A stretch of 64,000 nucleotides of DNA from an uncultured Lachnospiraceae bacterium (GCA_910587155.1 CAJULA010000003.1:39141-103140), one strand, 5' to 3'. Numbered from the stretch's first letter, positions 9,485 to 18,898 are shown. Notes: generated by a model from the sequence alone, not told the origin. Program-made: numbers and translations.

Positions 9485-9931
9485 ATGAAAAAAATAGGAT
9501 CTAAGCAGCTGATTCCGCTTGCGACGGCTCTGATTGGTGTTGTATTTGCTGTGATCGGATTTACACAGCTTGGCTTTTGGGATAAAGAGCCAAAACCGGG
9601 ATTTTTTCCGAGCATTATTGCAATTGTATTGGTAATTGCCAGTATTGCGGCGTTTTTTCAGACACTGAAGGAAGAAGAGCAGCCGAATTACAACAAAAAT
9701 GAACTGATGGTCATCGGGGGCGGTTTATCGTTGATTGCGGGGACGTTTCTGGTCGGATTGATTCCCATGGTATTTCTCTATGTATTGTTCTGGCTGAAGG
9801 TAATAGAAAAAGGAACACCGTGGAAAGATATCATCATCATTGAGCTCATCGTTGCGGTTATTGTTCTGGGAGTATTTGCCGGCTGGCTGCAGGTGCAGTT
9901 CCCGTGGGGAATGCTTGAGATGCTGCGGTAG
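9485..9931 (+). CDS. tctB: Tripartite tricarboxylate transporter, small membrane subunit TctB
   Basis: This 148-aa membrane protein has four predicted helices (about residues 8-28, 43-61, 76-103, 114-134), the layout of TctB. It is the poorly conserved small subunit that partners the large permease TctA in secondary uptake of tricarboxylates or other carboxylates. The phrase GFWDKEPKPGFFP near the end of the first helix, with its PGFFP turn, is typical of the family. It has a strong ribosome site (AAAGGTGGTGG). tctA follows after 12 nt, and tctC is third. The order B-A-C differs from the classical C-B-A order. The substrate cannot be told from this subunit. Confidence 0.85.
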   Translation: MKKIGSKQLIPLATALIGVVFAVIGFTQLGFWDKEPKPGFFPSIIAIVLVIASIAAFFQTLKEEEQPNYNKNELMVIGGGLSLIAGTFLVGLIPMVFLYVLFWLKVIEKGTPWKDIIIIELIVAVIVLGVFAGWLQVQFPWGMLEMLR

Positions 9932-9943
9932 GAGGATGTACAT

Positions 9944-11462
9944 ATGGAAAATTTTGCAATGCTTTTTCAGGGATTTGGGACAGCGCTGACGCCTATGAAT
10001 ATAGGGGCATGCCTGCTGGGAGCAGTTCTGGGACTGGTTGTAGGTGCTATGCCCGGCATCGGCTCTCTGGCCGGGGTTGCCCTTCTGCTTCCTCTCACTT
10101 ATAAATTCAATCCGGCGACAGCTATTATTATGCTCGGCGCGCTGTATTATTCCAATATGTATGGCGGTGCATTCAGTGCCATTCTTTTGAATATTCCCGG
10201 TGATTCCCCGGCGGTTGTGACAACACTGGACGGGTATCCGATGGCAACGAAACGCAAACGCCCGGGACAGGCTCTGATGACAGCCAATACGGCTTCCTTT
10301 GTCGGTGGCATTATCGGTATGGTCATCCTGACCTTTATGGGGCCTGGGCTTGCGAATCTGGGGCTGAAATTTGGGCCTTCTGAGATGACAGCACTTCTTT
10401 TAATAGCCATGACGTCTATTTCATGGCTGGTGGGAGAGAATCCTGTCAAAGGACTGGTGATCACTGCGCTTGGCATCCTGCTGGCCAGCATGGGCATGGA
10501 TACACTGTCTGGGGCGCCCCGGTATGAGTTTGGTAATATGTATCTGCTGGGAGGGATTCCGTTTACACCGTTCGTCATCGGTGCGGTCGGTTTTGCACAG
10601 GTCATTAATCTGATCAACGAGCGCGATTCTGATAATGAAAAACGGGCAAAGAATGCAGACAAGGATACGAAGCTGTCTATTCGGGGTTCTGTCCTGACAG
10701 GGCATGATTTGAAAAGGCTGCTGCCTCCGGCGCTTCGCTCGGGTTTTCTGGGAACCTTTGTAGGCGTATTGCCGGGCGCAGGGGCTACAACCGGTTCTTT
10801 TATGGGGTATGCAATACAGAAAAAATTCAAAAGTGAGGAAGAGCTGGGAACAGGCGCCATCGAGGGCATCGCGGCTTCCGAAGCAGCCAACAATGCAGCG
10901 GCGGCAGGTGCGTTCGCACCGCTTCTTGCTCTTGGTATTCCCGGTTCGGGAACGGGTGCGGTGCTTCTGGGAGGTCTGATGATGTGGGGGCTTTCTCCAG
11001 GACCGCTTTTGTTTGAAAATGAGCCGGAGTTTTGCTGGGGACTGATTGCTTCTTTGTTTATGGCGAACCTGTTTACCTTGATTGTGGCTGTGTGTGATTC
11101 CGTTCCTGATCAGAATTCTGTCTGTGCCGGTCAAATATATGATACCGATCATCACAGTGGTCTGTGTGGTGGGGGCGTACAGCACGAGCAACTCTATGTA
11201 TGGTGTTATTGTGATGTTTATTTCCGGTGTGGTGGGATATCTGCTGAACAAGAACAATTTCCCCTCTGCTCCAATGCTTTTGTCGTTTGTACTTGCTCCG
11301 ATTCTGGAAGACAATATGCGCAAAGCATTTATTATTTCAGGAGGAAGTCTCAATATCTTCTTTACCCGGCCCATTACATGTGTACTGATGCTTATTTTTG
11401 TAGGTATTGTAGGCTTCTCGATGGTAAGACCGCTTTTGTTGAAGAAGAAAGCTGAAAAATAA
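9944..11462 (+). pseudogene. tctA: TctA permease, disrupted by a 2-bp contraction in a TG repeat
   Basis: TctA is the roughly 500-aa, 12-helix permease of tripartite tricarboxylate transporters. Residues 1-384 are clearly TctA, including GAMPGIGSLAGVALLLPLTY, the glycine-rich GVLPGAGATTGSFMGY and the GIPGSGTGAVLLGGL segment. At 11089-11096 the frame changes in a (TG)4 run. The correct C-terminus (CVIPFLIRILSVPVKYMIP through LLLKKKAEK) continues in another frame and ends at 11462. Adding one TG unit restores a 506-aa protein. Without it the wrong frame stays open to 11455 and gives a plausible 503-aa length with a scrambled, Cys-rich tail of about 118 residues. This could be a true mutation, slipped-strand phase variation or a sequencing error. 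Confidence 0.88.
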
Positions 11463-11636
11463 TCTGTGGTGGATAAAGACCACGCAGGCGGTTACTTATA
11501 GTTTAATTTCATGACAGCATCGGGCCGAATGATGCGCAGAGGAAAACCGGGCACAAGTATTTCAGTGACCGGGGATACTCTGCGGTGCAGGCATCAGAAG
11601 GGCAGATGCGGAACTACTAATAGGAGGAATGATTGT

Positions 11637-12623
11637 ATGAAAAAGAGAACTTTGGCAGCACTGCTCGTTGGTGTCATGGCGTTTTCCATGACGGTAGCCG
11701 GATGCGGGAAGGAAGCCGACGGAGGCCCCTTTACCCCGACGAAAAACATTAACTGGACCGTAACATCCAGTGCAGGCGGTGGGTCTGATATTTTTACGCG
11801 GATGATTGCAGATGTTATGAAAAATGAGGATCTGGTAAATGGTCAGACCGTTGTTGTGACAAATAAGACAGATGGTGCAGGCGAAGTGGGCCGCAACGAG
11901 GTGGCTACCCTGAAAAAAGATGCTGATTATCAGCTTTTAACGTTTAACAGCGGAGATCTGATGCCAATGGTACAAAATACCAAGAATCGTTCTTCCAATT
12001 TCCGGATCCTGGCCATTATGGCGGTGGACAAACAGCTCTTGTTCAAGGGTGAGAACACATCCTATGATACCTTTGCGGACGTTATCGCGGCCTGTCAGGC
12101 GGGGACCAAGGTTGTCATAGGCGGTTCCAAAGGTGACGATATCGCTACCTATCAGGCGCTGTTGGCGGAACTTGGCATTGGTGAAGATGTGCTTACTTAT
12201 ATCACCTATGACTCCACAGGAGATGCCATCACGGCGGCCCTTGGCGGGCATGTGGAACTTGTTATTTCCAAGCCGGCTGCGGCTTCCGAATATGTGGAGG
12301 CGGGTTCTCTGATTCCGGTACTGGCTCTGGCGAACGAGCGTTATACTGGCAACCTGGCGGATGCCCCGACTTTGAGCGAGGTGGGTGATTATGAGAACGT
12401 GGAAGTACCTGTATGGCGCGGCGTGGCAGGCCCTGCGTCGATGAGCGATGAAGCGGTTGCGTACTGGAGTGAGGTACTTGGCAAGGTTGCCGAGACAAGT
12501 CAGTGGAAGGAGGAGTATATTGAGGCCAATAAACTGATTGCCGAATATAAGGACAGTGCGGCAGCGACTACCTATGTGACACAGTACGAGGCAGACTATA
12601 TGAAAGCGAACGGAATTCAGTAG
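11637..12623 (+). CDS. tctC: Tripartite tricarboxylate transporter substrate-binding lipoprotein TctC
   Basis: This 328-aa extracytoplasmic solute receptor of the Bug/TctC family captures a carboxylate and hands it to TctAB. Residues 1-24 form a lipoprotein signal (MKKRTLAALL... VAGC), with the cysteine for lipid attachment at about residue 23. The WTVTSSAGGGSDIFTRMIAD region matches the family's ligand-binding loop. I chose the start at 11637 because AGGAGG lies 9 nt upstream and it begins the signal peptide. A longer in-frame ORF from 11511 has no signal peptide. It is separated from tctA by 174 nt and ended by the hairpin at 12643-12671. Confidence 0.9.
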   Translation: MKKRTLAALLVGVMAFSMTVAGCGKEADGGPFTPTKNINWTVTSSAGGGSDIFTRMIADVMKNEDLVNGQTVVVTNKTDGAGEVGRNEVATLKKDADYQLLTFNSGDLMPMVQNTKNRSSNFRILAIMAVDKQLLFKGENTSYDTFADVIAACQAGTKVVIGGSKGDDIATYQALLAELGIGEDVLTYITYDSTGDAITAALGGHVELVISKPAAASEYVEAGSLIPVLALANERYTGNLADAPTLSEVGDYENVEVPVWRGVAGPASMSDEAVAYWSEVLGKVAETSQWKEEYIEANKLIAEYKDSAAATTYVTQYEADYMKANGIQ

Positions 12624-12642
12624 CTTCCATTTTGTGTGTTTT

Positions 12643-12677
12643 GCCGGCAAAGCGGTATCCGCTTTGCCGGCATTTTA
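12643..12677 (+). terminator. Hairpin terminator after tctC
   Basis: GCCGGCAAAGCGG (12643-12655) pairs perfectly with CCGCTTTGCCGGC (12659-12671) over 13 bp around a 3-nt loop, followed by ATTTTAT. The T-run is short but the stem is very strong. It lies between the convergent tctC and CotH-like genes. Confidence 0.75.
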
Positions 12678-12684
12678 TGATGGT

Positions 12685-14967
12685 TCAATTTATGACATTT
12701 TTTGTAGGATATACATAGTAGCGCCATTCATTGGTTTCTCCGAATCTGCCATAGCTTTCGCTTTCTGCCATAACGGGAATCACAGTAGAATCCACAGCGA
12801 TCCGTTCGGTGATCAGATAGACGGGCATACCCTGTTCCAGTCGGAAAAGGCCTGTATTGTCAATGCCTGCCACGAAGGTTTCCCCGGGAGCCAGTATCTG
12901 TGCCGGCAGCTCAAATTTCAGGATGGGGGAAGGCATTTTATTGGAAAGACTGTATCTGTCCAGATTCAGCTCCGTGCCGGAAGCATTGTACAGTTCGATC
13001 CAGGGGCCGTCTGGGCCGGTATAAATTTCACTGATGATGAGGCCGTCTTCGGAGCCGGAAGGGGCTGTCACCAGTTCGACATGAATCTGTCCTTCCCTGA
13101 TCAGGGAGGCATCAAGTGTGACGTCCGGGGAAGGCACGGTCTGTCCGTTGATTTTCCAGCAGATAAAAGAGGTATGGTCATTGCATGTGCAGGACAGTGT
13201 CATGGGATAGTCGCCATAATATTCTCCCTCAAAATCTCCGTCGGCCAAAGTCAGTTCCGTGGTGCTGAAACGGATGGATGCACCGGCAGCCGGCGCTTTG
13301 ACCGACAGGGTATAGGGTGATAGGGGGTGGAAGGTTTCCTGAATAAAGCCTCTGACTTTTCCTTTGCGGGCGAATGCGCTTTCCTTGAGTAACAGAACAT
13401 TCTGCTGACGTTTTGCCTCATCCTGTGGTGTATAGTAGTAGGAAGCGATCAGGTTAAAGGCGTTATTGGCTTCGTTGATTACCGTATCGAGATGCTCCTC
13501 GTCAAAAAGACCGCTGTTCATCAAATCGCAGAGAGCGTTGAGATAACGGTCTCTGTACTGCTCCACCTGTACCAGAGAAGCCATCAGGACACCATCTTCT
13601 TTGACTCTGTCAAAATAGGCAGTCCAGAGATCATCATCGTACCGGAAATCCCAGGTGCAGTCCAGATCATTGATCAGAAAACGAAACTTTCCGTCAGAAT
13701 AAGGAGCCTCCTGGGGGGTGTCATCATAACGCCAGATGGCATAGTTCTTTTTCGGATAGTCGGTATTATTTACCAGCACTTCGAAAGCATAATAGGAAAA
13801 CATATCATCCATGGAGACAAGCTCTTCCAGCTTTGCCTGATTTTCCGGCAAAAGAATCGGGGAGGCGCACAGATCGGGAAAGCTGTAGTACAAATCCTCA
13901 TAACCGCCGGATCTTGTACAGGCACGTTCGGAATTTTTCCAGATTTGCAGACTGGCCTTGTTTAACCGGGTCTTTGTTCCGGTATTGTGTTTGTTATAAG
14001 TATCCTGAAGCTGAGTCACACCATACAACTCCCCGTTCAGGAAAACGATGGCCGGCCGGGCGCCTGCCGTCATAAAGCCTGCCTCATCTGCCAGACGGCT
14101 GCCGATGTTCCAGCGCAGCATTGTCCCCCTTTGTTCCGGGTCGGAAATGCCGGCATTATATTCATTGCCGCCGTTGCGGAAAACCATATTGTTAAAGTCT
14201 TGAATATGGGGAAACGGTGTTCCTTTTGTATTATAATAACGGAAGATATCATAGGTAAAAGAGGGGTGTGCACTGTCATATTCTGTTCCGGCCAGTACCT
14301 TGAGGGAATAAGGATAGTGGGTCATGGAGCCATGATCCCCGTCCACGCACAGACCGATATTCTGGCTGATCACATTGGTGCCGTCTGCTTCAAAGACATC
14401 CATATGGGCATGCCTCACCCAGTCCTCTCCGCGTTGCTTGCAGTTCTGCTCTTTAAACCACTCCCAGTCCTCCTGCGCAGGGCCGCAGTCACTCATGGGA
14501 TAGAGGATTCCGCGTTCCGGAGAAAAGAGCCCGTCCGCATCCGCGGTAATGGAAACGACCAGCGCGTTGCTCCAGACGTCAATATTTTTCTTCAGAAAAT
14601 AAGTTGCCGTATAAGGGCCTCCGATCACTTCGTGTGCCTGATCACAGACAACTGCTTTGATGGTAACGGAACGGATCTCATCTTCCGCCTGCCAGAAAAA
14701 GGGCGCTGTATAAACAGGAGAGGAAGCGTCCGGCGTACTGCCGTCCAGGGTATAATGGATCTGAAGCTGCCCTGAGTAGGAAGGCGTGAGCAGCAGTTCC
14801 ACCTCAATATCATCCTGATAAAATCCATTTTCCAGAGAAAAAGAAAATGCCGCAGTGATATTGGAGCTGTTAGCCAGAGGCGTGACAGTGTGGTACTGCA
14901 TCAAAAAAAAGAGAAACAACAGTATAAAAGAAATGATAACAGCCGATACTTTTTTGTGTCTGATCAT
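12685..14967 (-). CDS. CotH-kinase family protein with lamin-tail domain
   Basis: This 760-aa exported protein has an N-terminal membrane anchor or signal (about 8-24). A chitobiase/hexosaminidase C-terminal-like segment follows (about 70-125, with YTLDGSTPDASSPVY). A CotH kinase-like region spans about 130-560, with FLINDLDCTW (about 430-439) resembling its acidic metal-binding motif. A lamin-tail domain lies near the C-terminus (about 657-735, IISEIYTGPDGPWIELYN). CotH proteins are atypical kinases known from Bacillus spore-coat maturation; in clostridia such multidomain forms are usually surface proteins of unknown role. It sits 18 bp downstream of the DUF212 gene on the same strand and is probably co-transcribed. 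No GT or sugar-binding module was seen. Confidence 0.8.
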   Translation of the reverse strand: MIRHKKVSAVIISFILLFLFFLMQYHTVTPLANSSNITAAFSFSLENGFYQDDIEVELLLTPSYSGQLQIHYTLDGSTPDASSPVYTAPFFWQAEDEIRSVTIKAVVCDQAHEVIGGPYTATYFLKKNIDVWSNALVVSITADADGLFSPERGILYPMSDCGPAQEDWEWFKEQNCKQRGEDWVRHAHMDVFEADGTNVISQNIGLCVDGDHGSMTHYPYSLKVLAGTEYDSAHPSFTYDIFRYYNTKGTPFPHIQDFNNMVFRNGGNEYNAGISDPEQRGTMLRWNIGSRLADEAGFMTAGARPAIVFLNGELYGVTQLQDTYNKHNTGTKTRLNKASLQIWKNSERACTRSGGYEDLYYSFPDLCASPILLPENQAKLEELVSMDDMFSYYAFEVLVNNTDYPKKNYAIWRYDDTPQEAPYSDGKFRFLINDLDCTWDFRYDDDLWTAYFDRVKEDGVLMASLVQVEQYRDRYLNALCDLMNSGLFDEEHLDTVINEANNAFNLIASYYYTPQDEAKRQQNVLLLKESAFARKGKVRGFIQETFHPLSPYTLSVKAPAAGASIRFSTTELTLADGDFEGEYYGDYPMTLSCTCNDHTSFICWKINGQTVPSPDVTLDASLIREGQIHVELVTAPSGSEDGLIISEIYTGPDGPWIELYNASGTELNLDRYSLSNKMPSPILKFELPAQILAPGETFVAGIDNTGLFRLEQGMPVYLITERIAVDSTVIPVMAESESYGRFGETNEWRYYVYPTKNVIN

Positions 14968-14985
14968 AAAACCGTCCTGTCATAT

Positions 14986-15444
14986 TTAATAAAAGCCGTT
15001 GACCACAAAGGCAATCGCCATTCCAAGGATCGCGCCGGCCAGAACCTGAAGAGGCGTATGGCCTACAAATTCCTTCAGTTTCTCTTCCATGCTGACATCC
15101 TTTCCCATATGAGAAAACAGATCCATCATCTCATTTAATACTTTTGCCTGGATCCCCGTTTCCCGTCTGACCCCGATGGCGTCATACATGACGACAATGG
15201 CAAAAAAAGCGGCAATGGCAAATTCGAAACTGTTGCTGCCAAACTGCAGGCAGGTGGAAGTGGCGAGTGCGCAGACCGTGGAAGAGTGAGAACTGGGCAT
15301 ACCGCCGCTCCCGACCATCCGCTCTGCCACGAAAGTTTTCGTCAGTGCCGTATGGATCAGCGTTTTTAAAATCTGTGCCACCAGCCAGCCCAGCGCGGCG
15401 GATATAAAAAATTCATTTGCAGCGATTCCTCTGAAAAAGTTCAT
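14986..15444 (-). CDS. Divergent PAP2 (DUF212) membrane protein, YuiD-like
   Basis: This 152-aa integral membrane protein has four or so helices. The hallmark GSGGMPSSHSSTVCALAT (about 46-63) resembles the phosphatase PSGH motif of PAP2 enzymes but lacks their full catalytic set. The family is widespread in Firmicutes, plants and cyanobacteria. A role in prenyl-lipid or phospholipid phosphate turnover is often proposed but not established. It starts the minus-strand pair with the CotH protein and is divergent from gmd across a 249-bp promoter region. If it dephosphorylates lipid carriers, its position beside a polyprenyl-dependent glycan locus would make sense. That is inference. Confidence 0.85.
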   Translation of the reverse strand: MNFFRGIAANEFFISAALGWLVAQILKTLIHTALTKTFVAERMVGSGGMPSSHSSTVCALATSTCLQFGSNSFEFAIAAFFAIVVMYDAIGVRRETGIQAKVLNEMMDLFSHMGKDVSMEEKLKEFVGHTPLQVLAGAILGMAIAFVVNGFY

Positions 15445-15479
15445 TCTTCCCTCCGGGTATGTTATGTTGCGTTTGCATG

Positions 15480-15499
15480 ATTCTGTCTGTTGACAGAAT
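15480..15499. promoter_or_regulatory. Inverted repeat ATTCTGTC-N4-GACAGAAT in the divergent control region
   Basis: Perfect 8-bp arms with a 4-nt loop lie 36 bp upstream of the DUF212 start. It may be an operator, or a hairpin in the 5' leader of the minus-strand transcript. No T-run follows on either strand. Confidence 0.4.
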
Positions 15500-15588
15500 T
15501 TCTTATCAGTGTACTACGATTTTGGGGAATATTCAAGTGCTGTTATAATTTCAGCTGATTTGAACATCTTAAATAAGTAATCACCCTC

Positions 15589-15618
15589 TTGTCAACTGAC
15601 GTCAAGTACTGGTATACT
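15589..15618 (+). promoter_or_regulatory. Promoter of the glycan operon (upstream of gmd)
   Basis: TTGTCA (15589-15594), an 18-bp spacer and TATACT (15613-15618) lie 75 bp upstream of the gmd start. A perfect TGACGTCA palindrome sits inside the spacer and could be a regulator site. This is the most likely main promoter for the long plus-strand glycan block. Confidence 0.6.
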
Positions 15619-15693
15619 ACAAAAAAGTATGGAAAAAAATACCGAAACTTGGAAGGGAAAGGAATCAAATCATAAGATATAAGGAGAATATGT

Positions 15694-16803
15694 ATGAATC
15701 AAGTAGCGCTCATTACCGGAATTACCGGTCAGGACGGAAGCTATCTGGCGGAATTTCTGCTGGAAAAGGGATATGAGGTGCACGGGCTGATCCGCAGACA
15801 CAGTATATCCAATACGGACAGGATTGACCATCTGATCGCTTCCGATTATTATAAGATCAAATTCTTTCTGCACTTTGCAGATACGACGGACTCAAGTAAT
15901 CTGATGCGCCTGATCGCGGAGATCCGTCCTACGGAAGTGTATAATCTGGCGGCGCAGTCTCATGTGGGGATTTCCTTTGAAGTACCGGAATATACGGCAG
16001 AGGCGACAGGGACGAGCACACTGAAACTGCTGGAGGCCATCCGGGTGAACGGCGGGAACTGCAGATATTATCAGGCATCCACGTCGGAGCTGTTCGGCGG
16101 TTTGCCGGAGACGGCGCCGCAGAGTGAGGAGACACCGTTTTATCCCAAGAGTCCCTATGGGGTGGCGAAGCTGTATTCCTATTGGATTACGGTTAATTAC
16201 AGAGAGTCTTATCATATGTATGCCTGCAATGGGATTCTGTTCAATCATGAATCTCCCAGAAGAGGGGAGAATTTTGTGACCAGGAAGATTACGCTGGCGA
16301 TTGCGGCAATTGTTTCGGGCAGGCAGGAGAAGCTGTCTCTCGGCAATATGAACGCCAAGCGTGACTGGGGGTATGCGGGGGATTATGTGGAAGGGATGTG
16401 GCTGATGCTGCAGCAGGATAAGCCGGGTGATTATGTGCTTGCCACGAATGAGACGCATACGGTACGGGAGTTTGTGGAAGCCGCTTTTGGGCAGCTGGGA
16501 ATCTCTATCCGCTGGGAAGGAGAAGGGATCCAGGAGAAAGGAATTGACGCAGAGAGCGGCAGGGTTTTTGTGGATGTGAATCCGGAATTTTACCGTCCCG
16601 CAGAGGTCGAATATCTCTGGGGGAATGCGGCAAAAGCAGAGCGGGAACTGGGCTGGAAACGCAGAGTCGATTTCCGGGCGCTCGTTGCCATGATGATGGA
16701 CAGTGATATGAAAATTGTGGCGGGTATGGACTGCGAAACGTATCGGGCACGGCATGGCAAAAGCAGCGGTGGGGCAGAAGAGGCAGATACAAAGGCAGAA
16801 TGA
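15694..16803 (+). CDS. gmd: GDP-mannose 4,6-dehydratase
   Basis: This 369-aa cytosolic SDR enzyme converts GDP-D-mannose to GDP-4-keto-6-deoxy-D-mannose, the first committed step to GDP-L-fucose. It has the NADP-binding GITGQDGSYLAE (9-20), the catalytic T130-S131-E132 in STSELFGG, and Y155/K159 in SPYGVAK. The length is normal. It is preceded by AAGGAG and is the first gene of the large operon. fcl follows after 9 nt and manC is third, so the three supply GDP-fucose from mannose-1-phosphate. No phosphomannomutase is visible in the window. Confidence 0.96.
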   Translation: MNQVALITGITGQDGSYLAEFLLEKGYEVHGLIRRHSISNTDRIDHLIASDYYKIKFFLHFADTTDSSNLMRLIAEIRPTEVYNLAAQSHVGISFEVPEYTAEATGTSTLKLLEAIRVNGGNCRYYQASTSELFGGLPETAPQSEETPFYPKSPYGVAKLYSYWITVNYRESYHMYACNGILFNHESPRRGENFVTRKITLAIAAIVSGRQEKLSLGNMNAKRDWGYAGDYVEGMWLMLQQDKPGDYVLATNETHTVREFVEAAFGQLGISIRWEGEGIQEKGIDAESGRVFVDVNPEFYRPAEVEYLWGNAAKAERELGWKRRVDFRALVAMMMDSDMKIVAGMDCETYRARHGKSSGGAEEADTKAE

Positions 16804-16812
16804 GGAAGACAG

Positions 16813-17760
16813 ATGGAAAAACAGGATAAGATTTATATAGCAGGCCACAGAGGGCTGGTGGGCAGCGCCATTGTCCGCAGTCTGAAAAAACAGGGATATG
16901 AAAATGTGATCGGACGCACGCACCGGGAGCTGGAGCTGACGGAGCAGGCGTCGGTGCGGGCGTTTTTTGAAGAAGAAAGGCCGGATGTCGTAGTGCTGGC
17001 GGCGGCCAAGGTGGGCGGAATCAATGCCAATCAGACTGCGCCGGCGGATTTTGCCTACAGTAATATGCAGATCCAGTGCAATGTCATCAAATGCAGTCAC
17101 GACTACCATGTGAAAAAGCTGCTCTTTCTGGGCAGTACCTGCATTTATCCCAGAATGGCGCCGCAGCCGATCCCGGAGGATGCGCTGCTGACAGGGCCGC
17201 TGGAGGAGACGAATGAGGCGTATGCCATAGCAAAGATCGCCGGACTGGAAATGTGCAGATTTTACAAACGGCAGTATGGGGATGATTTTATCAGCTGTAT
17301 GCCTACCAATCTGTATGGTCCCTATGATAATTATGATCTGGAGGGGTCTCATGTCATGCCGGCCATGATACGCAAATTTCATGAAGCCAAAGTATCCGGG
17401 GCGCCATTCGTGGAATTGTGGGGCAGTGGTGCGCCGCTGCGTGAGTTTCTCTATGTGGATGATATGGCGGATGCCTGTGTGTATCTGCTTGAACATTACA
17501 GCGGCGAGCAGCATGTGAATATCGGGACGGGAAAGGAGCTTTCCATCCGGGAACTGGCGCTGCTTGTCAAAAAGACGGTTGGTTATGAAGGTGAGATTGT
17601 ATGGAATCAGGAGATGCCCGACGGCACGCCGAGGAAACTGACAGATGTGTCAAAACTTCACGGACTTGGCTGGAGACATAAGACAGAACTGGAAGAGGGC
17701 GTGAAACTGGCGTATGACTGGTTCCGGGAACATGTAAGTGACGCGAGAATGGGAAAGTGA
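16813..17760 (+). CDS. fcl: GDP-L-fucose synthase
   Basis: This 315-aa bifunctional epimerase/reductase turns GDP-4-keto-6-deoxymannose into GDP-L-fucose with NADPH. It shows GHRGLVGSAI (11-20), the catalytic S108 in GSTCIYP, and Y137/K141 in the YAIAK motif. The PTNLYGPYDNYD stretch is characteristic of the family. It lies directly after gmd and before manC. GDP-fucose would be the donor for one or more of the glycosyltransferases downstream. Confidence 0.96.
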   Translation: MEKQDKIYIAGHRGLVGSAIVRSLKKQGYENVIGRTHRELELTEQASVRAFFEEERPDVVVLAAAKVGGINANQTAPADFAYSNMQIQCNVIKCSHDYHVKKLLFLGSTCIYPRMAPQPIPEDALLTGPLEETNEAYAIAKIAGLEMCRFYKRQYGDDFISCMPTNLYGPYDNYDLEGSHVMPAMIRKFHEAKVSGAPFVELWGSGAPLREFLYVDDMADACVYLLEHYSGEQHVNIGTGKELSIRELALLVKKTVGYEGEIVWNQEMPDGTPRKLTDVSKLHGLGWRHKTELEEGVKLAYDWFREHVSDARMGK

Positions 17761-17770
17761 AGGCAGACAT

Positions 17771-18871
17771 ATGAAGCGATATGGTATTATCATGGCAGGC
17801 GGGAGCGGCACGAGGTTCTGGCCGCTGAGCAGAAAGAAGCTGCCCAAACAGTTTCTGAATCTGACAGGTAAGGATATCATGGTCAATGAGACAATAGACC
17901 GTCTGATTCCGGTAATTCCGGCCGAAGATATTTTTGTGGTGACAAATGAGGCGCATGCGGATCTGACTTACACGGCAGCGGCGGGACGCCTGAAAAAGGA
18001 TCATATCCTGGCAGAACCCGCTGCCAGAAATACAGCGGCCTGTATCGGTTATGCGGCCATGGAAATTGTCCGGAAGTATGGCGACGGTGTAATGGGCATT
18101 TTTGCTTCCGACCATTATATCCAGGAGGAAGAGGGATTCCGGAAGGTGCTGGAACAGGCCATGACGATAGCGGAACAAAAGGATGTACTGCTTACCATTG
18201 GGATCCGGCCGGCATTTCCTTCTACCGGATATGGTTATATCAGGCGCGGGAGCACCGGATACGGCCAGGAGACTGCGTGCGGGGAAGGGGCTTTGCCATG
18301 TTATGCAGTGGAAGAATTTGTAGAGAAGCCGGATGCTGATACGGCCAGAGACTATCTGGACAGCGGCTCCTATCTCTGGAACAGCGGGATGTTTGTCTGG
18401 AAAGCATCCGTGATCCTTGGGCAGTTTGAGAAGCTGCTTCCCGATATTTATGAGTGTCTTGTGAAGATCGGGGACAGTATGGGGACAGAGAAAGAAAAAG
18501 AAACAATAGCAGAGATTTATCCCGGCATTCCTAAAATATCCGTAGATTATGGCATTATGGAGCGTGCGGACGATGTATACATGCTGGAAGGAGATTTTGG
18601 GTGGAGTGATGTGGGAAGCCTGGATGCACTGGCAAAGCTGCACACCCGGGATGCGGACGGCAATACCAGGGCCTGCGGGGCGCAGATCTGCCTTGATGCA
18701 TCAGGTTGTATCAGCTACAGCAGGGATAAGCTGGTTGCCCTGATCGGCGTGAAGGATCTGATTGTGGTGGAAGGGGATGGCGTACTCCTTGTCTGTCCCA
18801 GCGACCGGGCACAGGATGTAAAACATATCGTGGAACGGCTGGAAGATAAGGGGGAAACTCAATATCTGTAA
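17771..18871 (+). CDS. manC: Mannose-1-phosphate guanylyltransferase
   Basis: This 366-aa nucleotidyltransferase makes GDP-mannose from GTP and mannose-1-phosphate, feeding gmd and fcl. The signature GGSGTRFWPLSRKKLPKQ (10-27) and the EPAARNTA block are intact. It is the short form: the C-terminal phosphomannose isomerase domain of two-domain ManC/AlgA proteins is absent. I chose the ATG at 17771, where the conserved domain begins, over an upstream in-frame start that overlaps fcl. The gap to fcl is 10 nt. Confidence 0.93.
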   Translation: MKRYGIIMAGGSGTRFWPLSRKKLPKQFLNLTGKDIMVNETIDRLIPVIPAEDIFVVTNEAHADLTYTAAAGRLKKDHILAEPAARNTAACIGYAAMEIVRKYGDGVMGIFASDHYIQEEEGFRKVLEQAMTIAEQKDVLLTIGIRPAFPSTGYGYIRRGSTGYGQETACGEGALPCYAVEEFVEKPDADTARDYLDSGSYLWNSGMFVWKASVILGQFEKLLPDIYECLVKIGDSMGTEKEKETIAEIYPGIPKISVDYGIMERADDVYMLEGDFGWSDVGSLDALAKLHTRDADGNTRACGAQICLDASGCISYSRDKLVALIGVKDLIVVEGDGVLLVCPSDRAQDVKHIVERLEDKGETQYL

Positions 18872-18898
18872 ACAGGCTGTTAGGATGTCGGAGGAACC

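Noticed and set aside
11511..11636. N-terminal extension of tctC by 42 codons
   Set aside because: The start at 11637 has AGGAGG and begins a proper lipoprotein signal. The extension would destroy it.
12643..12677. Bidirectional terminator for tctC and the CotH gene
   Set aside because: The strand facing the CotH gene has A-rich, not T-rich, sequence after the stem. Only the plus-strand use is supported.
15892..17514. 540-codon minus-strand ORF opposite gmd/fcl
   Set aside because: Antisense shadow of two well-recognised genes. His/Arg-rich composition typical of the reverse of coding DNA.
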